Source: Enoplolaimus lenunculus (lineage: Eukaryota > Nematoda > Enoplea > Enoplida > Thoracostomopsidae). From it: 64,000 nt of DNA. Positions 33,494 through 46,841 of the stretch are shown in pieces. The translations under genes were made by a program, and so were the position numbers. Within the stretch, counting starts at the first letter, position 1; each line of letters opens with the position of its first letter. Below the pieces are notes generated by a model. The model saw only the letters and a program-made list of their open reading frames with translations, searched no databases and was not told the DNA's origin. The stretch covers positions 186,001 through 250,000 of the forward strand of contig JASANG010003964.1 in assembly GCA_030248215.1 (NCBI GenBank). Direction: 5' to 3'.

Positions 33494-33697
33494 ATCCATG
33501 TATAGAACAGGGCGGTTCGTTTTCCTGCCGGGCTGTGATAGAGTCAGTTAAGCTTTAGACATACTTTTTGCTAGGCTTAGGAATGGGTTCATCCTTATTC
33601 TTAGGCTTAGGCTTAGGTTTAGGCTTAGGCTTAGGCTTAGGCTTAGGTTTACGAATATGCTTATACTACTGTTCCGGCCCTGTTTTATACATGGGCC
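33494..33697 (-). mobile_element. TTAGGC-bearing element with the longest hexamer array
   Basis: Begins TCCATGTATAGAACAGGGCG and ends CCCTGTTTTATACATGGGCC (inverted pair). The interior runs through GATAGAGTCAGTTAAGC, TTTTTGCTAGGCTTAGG and then an eight-unit hexamer array at 33601-33648. Confidence 0.75.
33601..33648 (+). repeat. Eight tandem TTAGGC/TTAGGT hexamers (telomere-like)
   Basis: Six units are TTAGGC and two are TTAGGT. TTAGGC is the nematode telomere repeat. Here the array is internal to a mobile element, so it is interstitial and not a chromosome end. Confidence 0.9.
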
Positions 33698-36448
33698 ACA
33701 AAAAATGTATGATTACGTTTTAATACGCTACAAAATTATTACCCGCTGAATATATAATGCCACTCACTGAACACAAATTACACAGTTGAAACAACGATAC
33801 GGAAATAATGATTGAACATCTCATGTTTTTTGAACAGGCAAAACCAAATCGCGTATTATATACTAAAGTCGGTGAGTTGAAATTATTACAATTAAATAAT
33901 GTAAAAGTGATAGTTTAGTTGTAAAATAGTGTTCCATTGTACGGTCCAATTAGAATTCAATCTTTGCGCTTACTATACTGCGGTGGATAAAGGTAGGTTC
34001 ATTGCGTACCTGTGTACCTCCCTTAAAAAATTTTTGTCAAGTATGAAATCGAAAAATGCTTCGAGGGTGACGGCATTAGTCGAGTACTTGAGTCATTGGG
34101 CGCTATTTTTTCATTTATGTATAGATAATGTATATATGTTGCAGAATACCTCAGAAATAAGTGCTTGAAAAATGGGTGCTAATTTTTCAATCTTCTAACA
34201 ACTTTACTATGTAGTGACCCAAATAAAAGGGTGCGGTAATAAGAGTCCGCGGTCCTATTTTGAATCTGAATCATTAAGTGTCTGTTTTCCTGATAAAAGT
34301 CCGTAAATCGATAACATCCGAAATTTTATTTCGTCAATTAGATTGCGTGAATGTTTCCTGGACCAAATTAAGTTCAGTTTACAATTTGATATTACCCAAA
34401 GCAGGTAAATATATATAATGTTACTCAAATATATTCATAGCAACATGCTCAAGTATATATTTTACGTATATATATTCGTAAAGTAATGAACTTCAATCAT
34501 GGAAAATGGCTGGCATATATGTGTTAATGGTACCACTGTAAATTCCGGTGAGTTGATTTAACTCAGACTTTGATGAATCCACACAGAAGCCTGAGCTCCG
34601 AATTAGGTTTTTTCACAACTTAGAATTCTGAATTCATTCAACTCATTCTGAATTAATTGATCATCTCAGCCGGAATTATATGAATCCGCTCAGAGCGAGT
34701 TGATGTTTTATGTTATTAACACAAGAATAAACCAGAAACGACTACTATCTGAGCTGATTTAGGCGTGGTCCAAACAGCGGAAGCTGGACTGAAAATAAGT
34801 AACAGTCGGGAACCATGCCTTGATGTTACCTATAGCGGAACAATTGAAATCATTTCGAAAGTATATTTCAACTGATATTTCGAGCCACATCTGGAGTATA
34901 ATTTAAAACACTGCAAAAACTGTCTTAATCGATTATACAACAGTATAATATATAAGCACGCTAAATTAATGAATAGTCCAGCTTAAAGATAAAATGAATT
35001 TTTTAAATGCTTTGCCAGCCGAATACGATTGTTTTATGACAGGCGCACATCAGCTGCGCAAATATTGTTTATGCAGTAATTTTATTTTGGTTGCGTTCAA
35101 GCACCTGAAACCAGGGTTTGTTGTTTGTATTTCGTATATATATTGTCGATCTGGTTATTTTTTCAATATTTTGTAAGCTTTCAACAATGTAGTTCGTTTT
35201 CAAAATAGCAACAACTGCGTAAATTATTGTTTTGCTATTTGAAAACGCTATGTAACCTTGCACAAAAATGATCGGATTTTAAAATTTTTTTGCATATTTA
35301 AGCAAGCTTGACATGACCTCCACAAATCGTTCCACACTCAAATTTGAATTTTTAAAAAAATTTAGATTTTTTAAGGTCTCAAGGTCATTTTGATATTCAA
35401 AAAATGTTGCCGAAAAGTTGGACATTCTATATATTTTATACGATGCAGCTTGCGGATCTGAGGTGTCGAATGGTGGTAAATTTTCAACATTCACAACTTA
35501 CAAGAAGATCATATATATTCAGTAATTTCAAAACCTCGAGGAATTTCTCTTCAATTTTTGTGTCATTTTTGCCCACGTGGGGCTGCCTGCTTCATGGAAT
35601 AGCCACTTCCGGTCCACCCGTTGAAGCCCACTGCCCCACTTCCATCTCTGCCTCCCCTTATATACGGTTGAGTACAGCCTATACTTGTAGACTTTTCCGA
35701 CACAAGTGTAAAATTTGACAGAGGACAAGCTTCCAAGTATTTACTGTTCTTTAATAATTTTAACCTTCAGGAGGGTCAAAAGTTTAAACATATTTTATTA
35801 ATCTAGTCATTATTAAGCGGTTAATTTAGACTAATTGTTGCACCGCATTCAGAGTTTCAAAAGCAACCTAGGTTAGGATTTGCAAAATTTAAATTTCCCC
35901 TTCTTATAAAACTTATAGAAATTAAGTGTTTCTAGTCTTGTTCAGTTTTATAAAAGGCATTACTTTTACGCAGATGCTGTAGTTGAAAAAATTGAGCTTC
36001 AAACAGTACTAATTGAAAAATTGAAAAATCTCAAAAGTTTAGCCTCACAGTATGGATCGACCGACTCAAAATCTTAGTCACGATCCAGTCGAAGTTTGAT
36101 GACTTCGTCTGTTGCTTAAAATATTATACCCGGAGTGGTTTCGTAAAACATTACTGTAGATGCGGTGTTGCAATAATGCGGTCTTCCAGCATTATACAAC
36201 CTATTCATGTTATGTAGTGATCAATTTTGCTTGTGGTGAGGAAGTAAGCAAATTCTCATTTTTGGATTTTATATTTACCATATGTATTAGCAGATGGCCT
36301 AGTAGGTAGATTTTAAACTTTTACATCTTGTTGATTTGAACCAGATGCAGTTGTCATTTTCGACGTTGGTGTACCAAAAGATAAACTGGAATCGCTTACT
36401 CTTACTGGGCCAACATCTCTCATTGGGTTCAACAGTCAAACGTGAAGC

Positions 36449-36654
36449 GCATGTAAAGATCAGGGGCGGAACGTTTTTCTGTGGGAGTAGAAAACAGTAA
36501 GCTTAAGCTTTAGGCTAATTTTATTGCTTGGCATAGACTTATACTTAGGCTTAGGCTTAGGAATATTCTCATTATTACGCTTAGACTTACGCTTAGGCGT
36601 AGGCTTAGGCTTTATGCTTATAATAATGTTTCGCTCCTGTTCTTTACATTGGCC
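36449..36654 (-). mobile_element. TTAGGC-bearing element
   Basis: Begins GCATGTAAAGATCAGGGGCG and ends CTGTTCTTTACATTGGCC, inverted. The interior has GTAAGCTTAAGCTTTAGGC, then runs of TTAGGC and diverged hexamers in two blocks. Confidence 0.8.
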
Positions 36655-37263
36655 AAAATGAAAAGAAACGTGTTCAAGGGGGGGGTGAAAATACATGCGT
36701 TTCCGAAATTTCTAAACGCACGAGGAAAAAACACCGGTTTGTGGAAAAAGCTACTGAATTATAGAAGTAAAAAAATCGCTTTTACATAGAACATTTGCGT
36801 ATAGCCAAGCCACCGTTAAGACCATAAACTTTAATTCCTGTATATCGAACCAGCTCTTGGCAGATTGAGAGTAGGTAAACCAATTAAATTGGGCAAATAT
36901 GTAAACATCTGAAATGGGTGCGTTGTGGTTATGCATTTCACTCTTAAACTTCAGATATTCTTAGGGTAAGCTTTAATGCTGCCAAAACTGAACAAACTTA
37001 TGTTTTTGCTGTTTTTACTAATTATCCTTTAAATAAATATAACCACTTATTTAAATCATAATTTTTTTCAACTGAATGTTTTTATTTCACCAAGCAAAAA
37101 AGCTCTATGAATCAATGCATATTATCAATAATTGACAAAAATATGAAAAGTACACTGATGCATTAGGTGTCGACAAGACCTGAACGCTAAAGGCTACGCT
37201 AAAACGTTCAAAGTTAATTAATATGTAAGCCAAGCGAACGCTTATCCTTACAAGGATTCATAT

Positions 37264-37471
37264 TATCAAATATATATAGCAGATGTTATCAGTAAGTAAT
37301 AGGTTTTCAAACTAACTAACTGTTGCAGTTGTTGAAGTCAAAATTGATACAGAAATAGAGCAAGTCATATATGACGAAGAATGTTCTGAATTTTGAGCCT
37401 CAGCATTCATTGGTTCAAAAGTTACAAGACGTATCTCCAACCGGTAATAACTGCTACATTGTTTGAGATTA
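37264..37471. mobile_element. TTCTCAAAT-ended palindromic element
   Basis: Ends ATCAAATATATATAGCAG and CTGCTACATTGTTTGAGAT are inverted, and the interior AAAGTTACAAGACGTAT matches AAAGTTACAAGACCTAT of the copy at 51633-51838. Confidence 0.65.
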
Positions 37472-37577
37472 CCAGCCATGATGTTAGGCAGGACTATTTG
37501 TATTAAGATGGCCCAACGTGAAGTCAGAGGGTACATCAAAATAGCGAAACATCCTACATACTCTTCTTCTTATCTTG

Positions 37578-37761
37578 GGCCAATATAAAAAACAGGGGCG
37601 GAGCAGCATTATTAGCATATTCTTAACCTTATACGTAAGCCTAAGCGTTAGAATGAGCATATTCATAAAGCCTATGCCAGTCAAAAAATTAGTCTAAACC
37701 TTAAACTTACTCTATTGTAGTCCCACAGAGAAACCTTCTATCCCTGATCTTTACATGGGTC
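37578..37761 (+). mobile_element. TTAGGC-bearing element
   Basis: Begins GGCCAATATAAAAAACAGGG and ends ATCCCTGATCTTTACATGGG. The interior has GCATATTCTTAACC, TAAGCCTAAGCG and AAAAAATTAGTCTAAACC like the other copies. Confidence 0.75.
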
Positions 37762-38763
37762 TAATCTTGTATCGACGAATTTTGTTTAGCAAGAATTCGT
37801 ACTGTATACAGAATATACATCTGAGTTAAACATATATATATTGTTTAAAGTAAAATTTGGCACCAAACCTATCTTAGGTTTTAATGTATCGTGGTCACTC
37901 ATAGGTTGGAAATCACACCGTTGCTTACATTTTTTGGTAGTCTTCTTCTGGATCACTGGCTGAATTGAAGAAAAAGCAACAAATAATACTTCACCTTTAC
38001 CCTACACTTACATATTTTTACCTACTCCTTAAATTACGTACTATGGTGTTATGATTAAACAAACAGTAACAAATTGGCACACATTTAAACTGTAAACAAT
38101 TTGGGCATAACGCGACTTAGCAGATATTTGACAATGTAACAGAACAATTAAAACGAGTGACAGTACGATTGCAATTAAATAATAATTGTAACAATTAACA
38201 AGGAAAATATAATTTAGACAGGCGTCTATGAGTATCAAAAATCTAAAGTACAATTCGAACGACACACCATTTCTTGCAGAGCAGGGATGGTGCTTTGCTA
38301 AAACCGAAGGCCTGCTTCCGGTTCCGGCTGATGTACTTCTTATGTTCGGTTACATATATATGTTATATATTGTTCCAGAATGCTCCGTATGTTTGCAACC
38401 CGCTGAATTTTCTAACTACAACAGCAAGTTTGTTAGCATAATAGATCAAAGGTTAATGGCTCACAGATTTGAAATAAATCGTTTTTATTCTTTAAGCATG
38501 GCGTTGTTACCCGTCGAATGCAGAACAAAACTTGAGAAATAAAAGATTTGCAATTTGTTTATACAAACATATAAAATGGTATGTATATATATAATTAATT
38601 TAAAAATAGGACCAGATTTACATATCTGATCACAATAAAATGAAATATAAGCAGCACAATAATACTTCACAGTCCTTCCAAGAGTCAAGAATCCAAACCA
38701 GGAACCAAACATCGAGACCACGTTTTTCGAAAGTTTAAAATGTTCAAATTAAGGTGCGAACTG

Positions 38764-41740
38764 TCAGTCAGCGCTGTCCAAAGACCATTTGCCACTGGTA
38801 CTGTAAGAACAAGATTCGCCACTTGCAGACGTGGTATCAGCCAAAATTCTAGACGTTGACCCGTTCGGGGTACTAAATCCTGAATCCACAGCGATTGTTG
38901 ACGTTCCATTTGTTGTCTGATTGCTACTTTGAACAGTTGTTGTCGCGGTTGCAAGTTGCGATTTAGGATAATGAGTTTTGCTGTGTTTGTTCAAATGATC
39001 TGATCGCATGAATCGTTTCCCGCATTGACGACACAAAAATCGTTTATCGCCTGTATGTGTTCGCATATGCCGTTGAAGTTCGTCGGATCGCGTAAATCGC
39101 TTGCCACAAAACAACCATCCGCAAACAAACGGTTTTTCACCGGCGTGCGAGCGCAGATGGGCTTTTAAATGTGACGTTTTGCCGTACGATTTGCCACAAA
39201 GATGACATAGATGAGTTTTTCGAATTGGAGTACCAGCTGCGTGGGACGGTTGCGTACCTTTCGGTGGACTATTGAGACAATTAGGGCACTGGCATCGGCG
39301 ACATTTTCGGGTGGCGGTTGTTGGGGGTGGAGTCAAAAACGCGGACGGTAGTAAGTTGGGCGGTGTAGAGTTTAGTGATGGAAACGAGTCCAAAAGTGAT
39401 GGTTGGAGAAATTTTGATAGTTGCCCAGATGCAGCGGGCAAGAGCGGATTAGTTGCTGGAGGAAAGTGTGACGAGTCTAGGCTCCAACTGCCTGGAAAGC
39501 TGCCGTATCGACGCAAAGATGTTGATCCAGACTGAGAGTCGAGGCTTGGCGATGAACTAAGCGACTGCCAGGCGCTTTGTGACAAAGGCATCCGTGTTGG
39601 TAGCGGCAGACCAAGTGATCGTTGCAGTGGAGTGCTCGCAAACAACGGCGAAAGTGGTGGAAATTCTTGATTTTCCACGGGGTGGGGTTCTGATCCATTA
39701 TTCATTGGGACTTCTGATGTCGAGGCAAACCCAGTAAACGGGCTTGCGGTCAGGGATCTTGGTGGCCAAAATGGACCTCGCCGAGTCGGAGTTGTAGAAT
39801 ATGATGAAGAAGGCATACTAGCAGCTGCGATACTTGCAATATGGTGCAAGAAGTTTCGTGAAATTGACGAATCAAGTTGAGTGGGCAACGGTGAAAGAGT
39901 CAATCCTGGACAGTGTGGGGTAGACGCCGGAGTGCTTTGACGATCTCCGAATGGCAAATAAGACCGTGTGGGGAAGTGAAATCGAGGGGGGTACGGATAA
40001 CGATAAATTGGCGTTGGCCGGCGCAAAAGGCGACGGCCGCTGGTCCCATCTCGAGGTTCAGGATGTGGAAGATGAAAACTTTCGCCGTGCGCCGGATCTG
40101 GTGGCGCGGAATGGCCGCCGCTAGACGATGGGCTTGGCGAATTGACCACGCCTTCTTGAGAGGTACATGGTTTGGCTTTGTCGGGTGTTCCAGGTTTTGA
40201 ATTGCAAGAATACTGATTGTTCGGCCCAGATTCGGTTGTATCAGACGTTGACGGTTTTAAGCTATGTTCATTTGGCTCCTGTTTAATTAAGTCTAAATAG
40301 GGACGAAACAGCGGTTTGGTGACAACCTGAAATGATAAAAAAATATATTGCATGGATACTGCATTAACTTACATAGCAATATGCTTCCAATTAACTGTCA
40401 GATTCTTTCATAACAATTACTGAGCTATGCTGATTCGCAAATCACGAAACTTGTAAAGAATGCAAAAACGTGTTTTTGTTCAATTTACATTTTTAGTTTA
40501 ACTTTTACAAATATGGCGGAGATGCATAAATTTTCAGTCATTGAATTTTCGCCAATGAATTTAACTTTCAACCAATGTCTTTAAGCCAATGAATGTTCAG
40601 CCAATTAATTTTAGCCGAAGAATTTTCAGCCACCGAATTTTCGGTAATGTATTTAACTTTCAGCCAATGAATTTAAGCGAATGAATGTTCAGCCAATTAA
40701 TTTTAGCCGATGAATTTTCAGCCAATACATTTTAGCCAACAAGTTTCCAGCCAATGAATTTGAGCCAAATGTAACCGATTCAAATTGTGTTAAAAATATG
40801 CACCTGTTGCACGTTGTTTGAATTATTACCAACACATTGTTTTTCGATAAATTTTTTACACAAATCCACCCGAGGCCAGAGGGACACCAGGGGGAGCTCA
40901 GCCCACCGCTAGAAAAAATTTGTCCATCTCCGTAGAAAAGTTTTAGTATCTATTGTGAACTTGTTATTCAAACACATGCACCTCCTAAAATTACCATTTT
41001 GCTCATTTCTAACGGGTTGTTGAGCTGTCTACGAAGTGCAAAGACCTCATCTGTTCCTTGATCGTGCTACAATCTAAAACGTCAATGTGTGTTGCGGCGA
41101 AAAATTTGCTTTTCGAAACTTTTGGTGATTTTGAATACCCAAGATAGATAATATACCTTGTCTAACTAACCGCACTAAAGACAATGACAGTTGAAATTCG
41201 TCATATTTAATTTTTTCTATCTTTTATTGTAATTCAACAAAATTTCCCGCTAAATTTTTCCAAATTGCTTCATATTGCTTTCAGCGTAACACAGTATTAG
41301 TTAAACGCGATACAAAACAAATACTCAAATTTACAACAATTTCTGTCGGCTCAAGCTGTTACTCAATACAAATTTTACTTTCTTGTTCCATTTTAATAAA
41401 TTGCAAAAGTAAATATTCTTGTTTCGAAATGTCAGCTTCACAGGTATTATAAATTTTATAACTGGGATAAATTAACGCAATGAATTATATTATGACGAGC
41501 CCTTTTTTCACTGAATATATTTACTACTTCATCTCGACACCTACCACCCACACCAAGATCTGACTGGTTTATTTGCAATCTGCATACCTGTTTGCATCTT
41601 TTGGTTTCCGGTTGATGGTTTTCTTGTTTCTCTGGCTCTTTGTTTAATGGACGTTTCAGGCCTCGGTCGGTGACCGCACCACCGGTGATGTTGCACCGTA
41701 AAGACGACTCTGTCACTTGAGGAATTTGCATTTTCTTCAT
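38764..41740 (-). CDS. Sp-family C2H2 zinc-finger transcription factor (copy A)
   Basis: Two exons on the minus strand: 41588-41740 (ATG, 51 codons, donor CAG/GTATGC) and 38764-40326 (520 codons and TGA). The protein is 571 residues. The long middle is rich in Ser, Pro and Thr, as in Sp activators. A buttonhead (Btd) box CRRCQCPNC lies at about 393-401 and three C2H2 fingers at about 421-503. The finger contact segments are those of Sp/KLF proteins: [27 protein letters not shown] and [14 protein letters not shown], which predict binding to GC/GT boxes. Finger 1 has the short CHLCGK form, two residues less between its cysteines than the usual CxxxxC of Sp finger 1. No classical Sp box (SPLALLA type) was seen. 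The first exon ends PETKRCKQ and the second begins [12 protein letters not shown], both shared with copy B. A minus-strand AATAAA lies about 275 bp past the stop (38484-38489). Confidence 0.92.
40535..40770. repeat. Degenerate tandem repeat of GCCAATGAATTT-type units
   Basis: Units of about 20-22 bases such as CAGCCAATGAATTTAAGC and CAGCCAATTAATTTTAGC repeat about 10 times. It lies in the intron of Sp copy A. Confidence 0.8.
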
Positions 41741-43543
41741 CAAAAATCACACAAATCAAATTTGGTCCGGTTTGACAACGTTTTCGCACAGTTGCCTGCT
41801 ATTATTTTGACAGTTTTTATAGCACCGTTTGATGGCAAATAACGGTTCTGGTAGCGGTTTATTATGCTTTCTCTTTGGCGAGCATTAATCGGTACAGTTT
41901 AGTTGTCAAGCTTGAAGTCGTTGCAGCTACTCAAAATGTTATTGTTGAAATAAATTAAAGTCTTCAATAGATCAAATGTCTGAAAAATAACGCCTTACAC
42001 ATGATATTATGATATATATAGAAATTTAAAACTACGACTTTTAAAATGAATCTTTGTTTAAATCAGGAATAATTTACGTGTTGTTTGTCAATTAGGTATT
42101 TAGCCTAAGCCTAAGCAAAAAATGTGATCTAGAATCTAAACCTACTCTTTTATAGACCGACTAAAAATCTGGACGCCTCGTAAAGTAACATGGGCCAATG
42201 ATTTTATACCCATTTTATGCCATCTGATGTTAATTATAAAACTTAACATTCATAACAACAGAAAATATAAGCTGGCTAAAATGTGATCTAAGATGATACT
42301 GCAAGAGCTTTAAAACGAGTTAACTAAATCATATTTAGGCAAACTGCATGTTACTTTTAAGGATGTCCACTTTTTTCGCGGACTGCAATAGACTACCTAG
42401 GCTTAAACGTTAAACTAATTTTTAGCTTATGAATCGTCTCAAAAAATACATTAATTTATTTAAATGATTTTCGCATTTGAAACAGCCTCTTGCAAAACCA
42501 TTTTATGTTTTGCGAGAAACTCCAGAATAAACAGCTATCACTTATATATAATTGCGTATTTCTCATCAATATAAACTCTTGCTTGGAAAGCAAGAAACGG
42601 TTTTTACATGTTTGACATGACTTCTTCGACTTAGGCTTCGTTGTACTACAGGCTTAAGCTTAGGCTACCAGTACGTCTCTACTAGTAACATAAGCGTTTA
42701 TGCTTAAACTTAAGATATAAATAAGTTTAAAAAGTGAAGTGAATGACGTGAATACCTACGTATTGTGTCAAAAACAGCAGTACAACTTTATGGAACAGTG
42801 CTAAGCGAAACGCTCACATCATAGGTCAAATACTTCATAAAAATCACCAGGTGACAGTTAAATTGAACAATTACATATTAATAGTTCTAACAAATCATCG
42901 TAAAGATAGAAAACTATAAAATAAAAGAACCTGAAAGAGTCGCGTCTGTCAATAAACAAGATGGAAGCATATTAGGCGTTTTTCAACAGATTTTGGCCGA
43001 GGTAAAATTATTTTATTCGAACAGAAGCTAAAAATCCGTCATTGAATATATACTTTCTGTAAATTAATGAGCGAATTTAGTCGATATTTTTCCAAACTAA
43101 AAAAATAACACACACCAACTTTGCAATTGCCGTTCAAACAAATATCTGGTGAAAACGTATATATGATGGACACACTATTATTAATTGCTAAAAACCAAAA
43201 CTTATATAGTTCTCAAATCTTAAGAACGCGAAATTAAATATTTCTAATATTTAAGAAAAAAATTTGTCACATTTAAAAAAATTAACAAAATGCATTTAAA
43301 AGTATTTCTGCTATAAAAGAGAAGCATTTAAAAATATTTCTGCTATAAAAGAGAAATTTTCAGGAAAAGGTTTAAAATAAAATCTGAAAATCACTGTTTC
43401 ATATATATTAAGGAAAGAAATAAACGTTTTCCAGTTAAGTTTCAGAAAATATTGTTTTAAACCTTACAAAACATTTCAGTTTTGTCGTTGATATAACGTT
43501 TCTAAATAAAATCAGAAACATACACTTTATTGTGTGATGTGAA

Positions 43544-43824
43544 CAGGAGCGTAGCCAGGGGTATTGGCAATGTCGCCACCCCCCTGGTTTTCGAAATATT
43601 TCATCTTTAATAAATTGAAGCTATGATATTCTGTGCGTTCTCGTCCCACACACTAGTTGTTGGTGCCTTTCTATTTTGAACCGAGATTACTTTAGTGGCA
43701 CATGTGACAAAATTTATTTTTTCACGCGTAATTGTGTGTAGTGACCGTTTTTGTACGATTAACACACTATATATTTAAATCATTTGTGTGCCACTCAAAT
43801 GAAAATTCTGGTTACGCCCATGGC
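43544..43824. mobile_element. Small inverted-end element (CAGGAGCGTAGCCAGG / CTGGTTACGCCCATG)
   Basis: The ends form an imperfect inverted pair of about 15 bp of the GGCGTAGCCAGG type widely seen in hAT-like miniature elements. No target duplication was confirmed. Confidence 0.55.
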
Positions 43825-44750
43825 TGTAAACCTATAATAATAATTAGACTTTATAATTGTTACTTAATTACATCTAATACCTGTTGTCAGTCTAGTAGGA
43901 TCGGTAGGAAACTTCAATTAAAAAGCTGGAAAAGCCAGCGTGTGTTAGTTTTGAACTAGCAAGCTGCGGCTGAGATAAGCATGTTTCACTTGCCTACTCC
44001 TGATAAACCATTTCGGCACAAACTTAAATTTCAGTTTCCGAACACCAGACGATGTATATATAAGTAAGCGCAAGGAACAAAACCCCAACCTATACCCATA
44101 CAACACCAAGCCACACACGGAAACGAATGAATACCTACAAAAGCGGCATGCTGCGACTGAAAATTTCGTTCAAAACCTGACACACTAAAATGTTACTGAA
44201 CTAAATTCACTCGACAAATTAAAGTATACAAATCGGCATATATCAAAACCCAAAAATTAACCATAGCACTCTGAGAGTTTATTAAAGTCGCGTGGCAATG
44301 CTAAATCGGTTGCCAAGTCCACGAGAAACAACGTTGAAAGAGACAACTTCCGCCACCCGTCGCTTTAATAACATCGCATACAACACTTTCACAGTTGCGT
44401 GGCGATTTTGTACTCTTTGATCTTTACCCCACCTCACCGTCCAACGCCACTCGCGTCACTCGGTCGAAAACATTTTGACAACCCACATGACGTGTTTGGG
44501 TTACGGTAGCAGTTGTAATGGAACGAGGATTTGAATATTAATTGAGTTTGACGAATGAAAAATAAATAATCGCTGGAAATGAAAATATTTTTGACTATTA
44601 AAAATGGCGAAATTTTAAGTGAAGCTAATTGATGAAATGTACAAATTGAAATGAATTATTAACAAAACTTAAATCAAGTCAAAAGCTGCAACGGTTTGGA
44701 TAAGTAGAAGGCTTTGTATCAACGATGGGGTTTTTAGTCTTTGTTGCTTT

Positions 44751-44940
44751 GGCCAATGTAGAGAACAGGGGCGGAACAATGTTATAAGCAAATTCCTAAG
44801 CCTAAGCGTAAGAATGAGCATACTCCTAAGCCTTCGCCGAAGTCTAAGGCTAAGCCAAGCTAAAAAATAGTCTAAAACTTAAGCTTTACTCTATTGTAGT
44901 CCCACAGAAAAACGTTACGGCCCTGGTCTTTGCATGAGCC
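44751..44940 (+). mobile_element. TTAGGC-bearing element, well preserved
   Basis: Begins GGCCAATGTAGAGAACAGGG and ends CCCTGGTCTTTGCATGAGCC. The interior has AAGCAAATTCCTAAGCCTAA, a second hexamer block (CTAAGGCTAAGCC) and TAGTCCCACAGAAAAACGTT, the family core. Confidence 0.8.
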
Positions 44941-45635
44941 GTTGCTTTTATGTGTTTTTGCTTGGGATTAGACTTATCTATACGCAGAGGTATAGGATTA
45001 GGACTATATGAATATGTTTAGGTTTGTATATGGTTAGGTTAATCTCCCTAAAAGTATACTTATTGTGAGCAAAGCTTTCCAAGGGTGAGCGAACCTTGCC
45101 TAGTGAATTACTTCGAACAAAATTAACGTTTAAACTTTTTCAATAAAACTATAAACAGATCTTGTCACGGCTTTTAAAATAAATACCGAAATGAACTTTT
45201 ACAAGCATTTTAACTGTGTTGAATGTAAAGTCGACTATACTCAAATACGGGGGTTGAAAACAAAACCGCAACGTGTGTTAGTACATATTGGTGCACCATG
45301 CCAAATCCGACTAGTTAAATACACTTTTGTAGGAGTGCTTACCCAAACTTGTTTGAACTAAGGAAGCAAGACGAGTGCTTCCGGCGAAACAAGTAAGCGC
45401 ATTTGGCTATTTTCTAGCGGCTCCATTGAGAACCGGTGTGATTCTTATGGACGCCATTTTGTTGTTTTCTTAGCATTTGACAGATGAATTGGTCATATAT
45501 AATACTCATTTCATTCCCACAAAAAATTTCAGTTTGGTATATACATTACACACTTTCGCGTTTTAATCACATTAAATTACCATGAAGAGGCAGTAGTTGA
45601 AAAACATACAGCGGAACTATAGTTGATGTCTTAGG

Positions 45636-45965
45636 AAGAAAACATGGATTCGAAAATCGGCATCCGGCTCTCACTCCGCTTAATTGTTTGGCGTTGGTTC
45701 CGCTTCTAACAATTTCGGTAGTGAAATTTTTGGTTTTTTAATAAAAAATGTATTGAAGCAATTTTGGTAATGCCGAAATTGTTCAGATTGGAAGTTTTAA
45801 ATAAAAAACTGTTTGGCAACATTTTACATATTATTGGTAAAATAGCAAATTTAATATTTATTTATTATTTAACTTTACTTTACCTCTGGCTTCTTTTCCG
45901 GCTATGGCAAGAATTTTAGACCTCCGGCACCGGCGTTATTGACCTCCGGTCCAACTCTGACATAA
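45636..45965. mobile_element. Degraded hAT-like element of the CCGG-rich family
   Basis: Contains CGGCATCCGGCTCTCACTCC, AACAATTTCGGTAGTGAAAT and TTGACCTCCGGTCCAACTCT, matching the interior and right end of 10309-10858. The ends are eroded. Confidence 0.5.
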
Positions 45966-46841
45966 AAATTGACTGGCATATAAGCTACAGTGAAACAATT
46001 ATATACATATATATACATATATTTATAATATATACAATACATATTATATATACTGTCGATAAACTTAAACTTAAATTATAGTTTAACTAAACTTGAATGT
46101 TTGTTAAGTAATACTCAAATGGTGGACGGGCTAAAGAATTTTAAATTTCATTTAAACTAATATATTTTTCAGTTTTTTAAGTAAACTTATTTCTGACTTA
46201 GGTCACGAATCCAGCTCACAAATTATGTGTATCTAAGAGTCATTAAGCTGTGTTTAGACTAAAAATACGTAACATTTTAAGTTAGTTTATTAAGCGTAAA
46301 CCTACCTGTTATACTTCAGCTAATCTAGAAAGTTTGTTTATTGATGCTGGATTAGCTTAAGCTTAAATCAATTTAGTTTAAGCTTTTAGAGAGTATTTGA
46401 AAAGTTATTGCAGATTATGTCGCCGGCGATAATTCTCTAACTAACTCGGCAATTTAAAATTAAATTTCTTGAAATTATTATTGAAGAAAATCAAATGAGA
46501 ATGTTAAAATATATATGGTCGATTTAATTTCGGATCAATTAAACGAGATGAAGAAACATGTACAGGAACCATTAAACCTTGAAATCGTAACCCTTATGGA
46601 CACTATTTTGTTATTCCATGCGTGCACTTTTGCAGGTTTGCAGATGAATTGGTTTTATGCGTTCCATTCCCACCACACTTAACGGATGTATGGATCCTGG
46701 ACATGCCAAGGTATTTAACGAAAAGTGGCTTAAGTATTTTATAGATATCGACGCGCTTAGTTTATTGGTGCAACCTTTCTCCGGAATAAACTTTAGTGGG
46801 AAAACATAAATTGATGTCTGCGGGGGAACTCTAAAAGATCT

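Larger units (their letters stand above)
32283..38763. other. Repeat-rich region upstream of the minus-strand exon
   Basis: Upstream exons of the gene ending at 31794 should lie here or beyond but were not found. Contents: a TTTACCCGCG-rich stretch (about 32330-32770), a GC-rich minisatellite (32860-33003) inside a loose palindrome (about 32790-33190), a degraded tRNA-like stretch (33325-33395), three TTAGGC-family copies, one TTCTCAAAT-family copy and a CTGTA-family end near 34192-34330. Confidence 0.5.

Noticed and set aside
33601-33648. A chromosome end or telomere
   Set aside because: Only eight hexamers, inside a bounded mobile element with unique DNA on both sides.
35279-35728. Minus-strand frames (66 and 71 residues) with some protein-like character
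   Set aside because: The two frames are not linked by credible splice sites and I recognised no family; left unannotated.
39272-40200. Plus-strand frames across Sp copy A
   Set aside because: They are antisense shadows of the minus-strand coding exon.
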